Source: Bradyrhizobium sp. WSM1417 (lineage in GTDB: Bacteria; Pseudomonadota; Alphaproteobacteria; Rhizobiales; Xanthobacteraceae). From it: a DNA stretch of 64,000 nucleotides. The stretch lies in assembly GCF_000515415.1 (NCBI RefSeq), contig NZ_KI911783.1:5131731-5195730 (forward strand), read 5' to 3'. Shown here in pieces: positions 61,691 to 64,000 of the stretch (position 1 is the first letter of the stretch; the number at the start of each line of letters is the position of its first letter). The notes beneath the pieces are model-generated. The model was not told the DNA's origin. It did not search any database and worked only from the letters and a program-made list of their open reading frames with translations. The position numbers and the translations under genes are program-made.

Positions 61691-61712
61691 CGCCGGAAGG
61701 AACGTTCCGGCG
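61691..61712 (-). other. Hairpin between tsf and pyrH
   Basis: CGCCGGAA (61691-61698) / TTCCGGCG (61705-61712), loop of six bases, immediately after the tsf stop, followed by a second GC-rich inverted repeat. No T-run, so more likely an mRNA stability or processing element than a terminator. Confidence 0.4.
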
Positions 61713-61713
61713 C

Positions 61714-62637
61714 TTACTTCTTGCCGCTGGCCGCCGCGACCTCGGCCGCGAAGTCGCTTTCCTGCTTCTCGATTCCCTCACCGAGAGCATAGCGCACAAA
61801 GCCCGCGATCTTCACCGCGCCGCCGACCTTGCCTTCGGCTTCCTTCACCGCCTGCGCCACCGACTTGCCGGTGTCGTGGATGAAGGCCTGCTCGAGCAGG
61901 CAGACTTCCTTGTAATAGGTCTTCAGGCCGGACTCGACGATCTTCTCGATCACGTTCTCTGGCTTGCCCTGCTGGCGATATTTGTCGGCAAGCACGTCCT
62001 TCTCGCGCTTGACGACCGCCGGATCGAGACCGGACGGGTCGAGCGCCAGCGGGTTGGCGGCCGCGACATGCATCGCGATCTGGCGGCCAAGCGTTGCGAG
62101 CTCGTCGGCCTTGCCCGGCGATTCCAGCGCCACGATCACGCCCATCTTGCCGGCGCCCTCGACGACCGCGCCGTGGACGTAGCTCGACACCACGCCCTGG
62201 CTGACTTCGAGCGAAGCTGCGCGGCGCAGCGTCATGTTCTCGCCGATGGTGGCGATCGCGTCATTGATCGCAGTTTCGATCGTGACGTCGCCGACCTTGG
62301 CCGCCTTGATCTTCTCGACGTCGGCGCCGACGTTGAATGCGACCTGCGCGATCATCTTGACGAGGCCCTGAAACTGGCCGTTGCGCGCCACGAAATCGGT
62401 CTCGGAATTAACCTCGACCACGACGCCCTTGTTGCCCTTGGTGAGCGCGCCGATCAGACCCTCGGCGGCGACGCGGCCCGACTTCTTGGCGGCCTTCGAC
62501 AGGCCCTTCTTGCGCAGCCAATCCTGCGCCGCTTCCATGTTGCCGTCGTTTTCGGTCAGCGCGGCCTTGCAGTCCATCATGCCTGCGCCGGTCGACTCGC
62601 GCAGGTCCTTGACCATCGCAGCTGTGATCGTTGCCAT
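61714..62637 (-). CDS. tsf: Elongation factor Ts
   Basis: Nucleotide exchange factor for EF-Tu. The 307-aa protein begins with the UBA-like domain [20 protein letters not shown] followed by [25 protein letters not shown] (split signature) and [13 protein letters not shown] near residue 75, with the dimerisation region and the C-terminal [17 protein letters not shown] typical of the family. 131 bp after rpsB. Confidence 0.97.
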   Translation of the reverse strand: MATITAAMVKDLRESTGAGMMDCKAALTENDGNMEAAQDWLRKKGLSKAAKKSGRVAAEGLIGALTKGNKGVVVEVNSETDFVARNGQFQGLVKMIAQVAFNVGADVEKIKAAKVGDVTIETAINDAIATIGENMTLRRAASLEVSQGVVSSYVHGAVVEGAGKMGVIVALESPGKADELATLGRQIAMHVAAANPLALDPSGLDPAVVKREKDVLADKYRQQGKPENVIEKIVESGLKTYYKEVCLLEQAFIHDTGKSVAQAVKEAEGKVGGAVKIAGFVRYALGEGIEKQESDFAAEVAAASGKK

Positions 62638-62768
62638 CGTTCAAAATCCTTTTTGCCTGCCGGTTTGCCGCGGCGCGGCCAGATCGCCTCGCCGCGGTCC
62701 ATCTCAGGAATTCGCGTCAACTGAAATGGTGGCCGGAGCTTGTCCGGCCAACCCATCGCTCTTTTTGA

Positions 62769-63761
62769 CTATTCCGCTTCCGCGGTCAGCGCCTTGGCCT
62801 TCGCCACCCAGGCGTCCGCGCGGCTCGGCAGGCCGACTTCTTCGCCGATCTTGTGCGCGGTGTCGTGATCGAGCTCGGCCAGCTGCCAGAAGTGGAAGAT
62901 GCCGAGGTCGTTGAACTTCTTCTCGATCGCGCCCGAGACGCCCGGGAGCTTCTTGAGGTCGTCGGAGGTGCCGCGCGGACCGGCGAGGCCCTGGAAGCCG
63001 CTCGTGGCGGTCGGCAGCTCCTCTGCGACCGGCCGAACCGAAGCGCCGACGTCGATGCCGGAATCGCCCTGGGCGCGCGAAATGCCGTCAATCGCTGCAC
63101 GCGCGATCAGATCGCAATAGAGCGCAATCGCGCGGCCGGCGTCGTCATTTCCCGGCACCACATAGGTGATGCCCTTCGGATCCGAATTGGTGTCGACGAT
63201 CGCCGCGACCGGGATGTTGAGCCGCTGGGCTTCCTGGATCGCGATGTCTTCCTTGTTGGTGTCGATCACGAAGATCAGGTCGGGCAGACCGCCCATGTCC
63301 TTGATGCCGCCGAGCGAGCGGTCGAGCTTGTCGCGCTCGCGCTGAAGCGTCAGGCGCTCCTTCTTGGTGTAGGAGGAGGCATCGCCGCCGGCGAGCACGT
63401 CGTCGAGATGACGCAGGCGCTTGATCGAGCCCGAAATCGTCTTCCAGTTGGTCAGCGTGCCGCCGAGCCAGCGCGAATTGACGAAGTACTGAGCGCAGCG
63501 CTTGGCCGCGTCGGCAACGCCGTCCTGCGCCTGGCGCTTGGTGCCGACGAACAGGATGCGGCCGCCCTTGGCGACGGTGTCGCTGACCGCCTGCAAGGCG
63601 TTGTGCAGCAACGGCACGGTCTGCGCGAGGTCGACGATGTGGATGTTGTTGCGAGCGCCGAAAATGAACGGCGCCATTTTCGGATTCCAGCGGTGAGACT
63701 GGTGACCAAAGTGCACGCCGGCTTCGAGGAGCTGGCGCATAGTGAAATCGGGTAGTGCCAT
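62769..63761 (-). CDS. rpsB: 30S ribosomal protein S2, with C-terminal extension
   Basis: A 330-aa S2. The core (residues 1-230) shows [54 protein letters not shown] and [20 protein letters not shown]. Beyond it lies an approximately 90-residue tail with a helix-hairpin-helix-like segment ([35 protein letters not shown]) seen in alphaproteobacterial S2 but not in E. coli. ATG 63761 gives the canonical start. First gene of the rpsB-tsf-pyrH-frr run; its promoter must lie in 63762-64000. Confidence 0.96.
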   Translation of the reverse strand: MALPDFTMRQLLEAGVHFGHQSHRWNPKMAPFIFGARNNIHIVDLAQTVPLLHNALQAVSDTVAKGGRILFVGTKRQAQDGVADAAKRCAQYFVNSRWLGGTLTNWKTISGSIKRLRHLDDVLAGGDASSYTKKERLTLQRERDKLDRSLGGIKDMGGLPDLIFVIDTNKEDIAIQEAQRLNIPVAAIVDTNSDPKGITYVVPGNDDAGRAIALYCDLIARAAIDGISRAQGDSGIDVGASVRPVAEELPTATSGFQGLAGPRGTSDDLKKLPGVSGAIEKKFNDLGIFHFWQLAELDHDTAHKIGEEVGLPSRADAWVAKAKALTAEAE

Positions 63762-63910
63762 CGTTCTAATTCTCCGGTTGGTTCCTCCGGAAGCGTGTGA
63801 GCAGGACAGAGCGTTGTCGCCCCGGCTGCCACCGGACGGCCTTGTGAGCCATGCTTCCGTGTGAGATGGCGCGGTGTATAGCGCGATTTCGACCAGAAGC
63901 AAGGAAATAA

Positions 63911-63946
63911 GGGCCTTTCGGGGCGGCTTTCGCCCGCGAGAGGCCC
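63911..63946 (-). terminator. Nested hairpin upstream of rpsB, probable terminator of the gene beyond the window
   Basis: Outer arms GGGCCT (63911-63916) / AGGCCC (63941-63946) enclose a second stem GGGCG (63921-63925) / CGCCC (63931-63935). On the minus strand it is followed by TTATTTCCTT. Fits the end of an upstream minus-strand gene (dnaE in many relatives, not seen here). Confidence 0.5.
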
Positions 63947-64000
63947 CCTTCCGTAAAGACCACGCTGCGGCCTAGCCCCTGCCTAGCATCTGGGCTGGTT

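Noticed and set aside
60778..62724. 648-codon plus-strand frame opposite frr, pyrH and tsf
   Set aside because: Antisense shadow of three well-conserved genes; arginine/histidine/aspartate-rich composition is typical of such shadows.

Overview
The window reads as a chromosomal segment of an alphaproteobacterium of the Bradyrhizobium / Nitrobacteraceae type (Hyphomicrobiales). The basis is high GC in the core genes, the gene orders tpiA-secG-pyrG, trpD-trpC-moaC ... moeA-lexA and rpsB-tsf-pyrH-frr-uppS-cdsA-dxr-rseP-bamA-lpxD-fabZ-lpxA-lpxI-lpxB, an alphaproteobacterial LexA box (GAAC-N7-GAAC), and an S2 protein with the alphaproteobacterial C-terminal extension. The genus is inferred from memory of protein sequences and gene order, not from a search. 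I saw no rRNA, tRNA or CRISPR array.

Layout. 1-11 kb: partial MDR oxidoreductase, eno, queF, an MFS transporter, kdsA and a NIPSNAP protein, then a plus-strand two-component system next to a phospholipid-N-methyltransferase-like gene, then pyrG, secG and tpiA. 11-24.9 kb: PpiD-like folding factor, trpD, trpC, moaC; a block between moaC and moeA holding a decapitated Flp pilin remnant, a GGDEF-EAL protein, ctpA, an FMN alpha-hydroxyacid dehydrogenase and a HAD phosphatase; then moeA and lexA. 25-34 kb: a small conserved hypothetical, comEC with a frameshift, DUF2171 and SnoaL-like proteins, glnS, gltX and gltA, the last ending in a strong intrinsic terminator. 34-48.4 kb: accessory DNA between gltA and lpxB. 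48.4-64 kb: the envelope/translation superoperon on the minus strand, interrupted only by a convergent exported KTSC protein.

The accessory block has three parts. (i) A two-gene unit (33972-37827) of lower GC than its neighbours: an 822-aa protein with a CHAT (caspase-like) protease domain and a second, transglutaminase/papain-like Cys-His domain, followed 25 bp later by an alpha/beta-hydrolase. This is the best candidate for an undescribed conflict or signalling system. (ii) A sugar-uptake operon (ROK repressor, binding protein, two permeases, ATPase, SDR dehydrogenase resembling xylose dehydrogenase XylB) with a palindromic operator on the repressor's own start codon. (iii) An AT-richer segment (44.2-48.4 kb) with an IS630-type transposase, small membrane proteins, a serine hydrolase and six degenerate copies of a 24-nt palindromic element.

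Regulatory signals directly visible include a CGCAATG-N4-CGCAATG direct repeat (11-bp period) in front of both the response-regulator gene and the methyltransferase gene, the lexA SOS box, the ROK operator, and several hairpins at operon ends.
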